64,000 bases of DNA from Sphingomonas sp. Root720. Lineage in GTDB: Bacteria > Pseudomonadota > Alphaproteobacteria > Sphingomonadales > Sphingomonadaceae. How positions within the stretch are numbered: the first letter of the stretch is position 1; each line of letters starts with the position of its first letter. Shown piece by piece: positions 63,588-64,000 of the stretch. The stretch spans positions 101,345 to 165,344 of the forward strand of contig NZ_LMID01000013.1 of the NCBI RefSeq assembly GCF_001428605.1, in the 5' to 3' direction. Position numbers and translations under genes: made by a program. Under the pieces are notes generated by a model. That model was not told the DNA's origin, searched no databases, and saw nothing but the letters and a program-made list of their open reading frames with translations.

Positions 63588-64000
63588 ATGAGCGGACGGG
63601 TTTCGGGCAAGGTCGTCATCGTCACCGGCGCCGCCGCCGGCCTCGGCGCGGCGATCGCACGGCGGCTGGGCGAGGAGGGCGCGACCGTCGTCCGCACCGA
63701 CATCGCCGACGGGCAGGACGTCGTCGGCCAGGATGTGACCGACGAGACGCAATGGCGGGACCTGATCGCCGATGTCGTCAAGACGCACGGGCGGCTCGAC
63801 GGCCTCGTCAACAATGCCGGCATCGCCGACGGCAAGGGGCCGCCCGATCCCGAAGGCGCGCTGGCCGAGGACTGGCGCCGGATCTACGCGGTCAATGTCG
63901 AGGGGGTGTTCCTCGGTTGCAAATATGCGGTGCCGGCCATCGCCGCGGCGGGCGGCGGCGCGATCGTCAACATGTCGTCGATCGGCGCGCTGGTACCGAC
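63588..64000 (+). CDS. Short-chain dehydrogenase/reductase, N-terminal part (3' end outside window)
   Basis: The first ~137 codons of a second classical SDR: TGAAAGLGAAIARRLGEEG (~13-31), Asp in VVRTDIADGQD favouring NAD, NNAGIADG (~84-91) and VNMSSIGALVP at the edge. The ATG is two bases after the previous stop. The catalytic Tyr-Lys part lies beyond the window. Together with the preceding SDR it likely oxidises successive hydroxyl groups of the substrate imported by the TonB receptor. Confidence 0.88.
   Translation, partial: MSGRVSGKVVIVTGAAAGLGAAIARRLGEEGATVVRTDIADGQDVVGQDVTDETQWRDLIADVVKTHGRLDGLVNNAGIADGKGPPDPEGALAEDWRRIYAVNVEGVFLGCKYAVPAIAAAGGGAIVNMSSIGALVP

Overview
The window is GC-rich, densely coded DNA that reads like a member of the Sphingomonadaceae (inference). 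It has three long TonB-dependent receptors beside catabolic genes, a FecI/FecR pair, many SDR, LysR and Crp-type genes, and the alphaproteobacterial nasT/nasS type of nitrate control. No rRNA, tRNA or CRISPR array was seen. The window cuts a gene at each end: soxB at the left and an SDR at the right.

Layout. (1) 1-6351: sarcosine oxidase operon soxBDAG with purU, folD and a folB-like gene, which links N-demethylation to one-carbon folate chemistry; it ends in a broken transketolase-like gene (6372-6965). (2) 7172-18260: a GntR/UTRA regulator divergent from a putative catabolic operon. The operon holds a LeuC-type dehydratase, a fused LeuD-LeuB protein, a GlcG/HbpS protein, two related amidohydrolase-fold proteins around an MIP18-type Fe-S assembly protein, two similar polytopic membrane proteins and a TonB receptor. 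No standard pathway fits all of it, and it is the best candidate for an undescribed system here. (3) 18261-18741: debris containing an IS3-type transposase remnant. (4) 18742-31683: a peptide or acyl-amino-acid utilisation locus with two S15/CocE hydrolases, an STN-type TonB receptor with FecR and FecI, a YkvI-like transporter, an M19 dipeptidase, an HTH-cupin regulator and a divergent FAD D-amino-acid dehydrogenase. (5) 31724-37129: a CPBP protease, a class II aldolase, periplasmic sulfite dehydrogenase (SorA/SorB-like), a YeiH-type exporter and a divergent YeiE-like LysR regulator. (6) 37250-42315: two Crp-family regulators, small unknown genes, a MaoC hydratase, a cold-shock protein and a NYN/OST-HTH protein. 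(7) 42389-44742: a two-subunit CoA-transferase and a LysR regulator. (8) 44694-55728: a nitrate assimilation locus reading leftward as nasT, nasS, narK, porin, nirB, nirD, nasA, cobA. Two RNA leaders, one before narK and one before nirB, carry hexaloop hairpins followed by terminators, the arrangement expected for NasT antitermination. (9) 55874-64000: a second class II aldolase, a TonB receptor, a LuxR regulator, an acyl-CoA ligase, a cupin and two SDRs.

Functions are by-eye family assignments from motifs, length and context; no database search was run. Many long open frames opposite real genes are composition artefacts and were left out.
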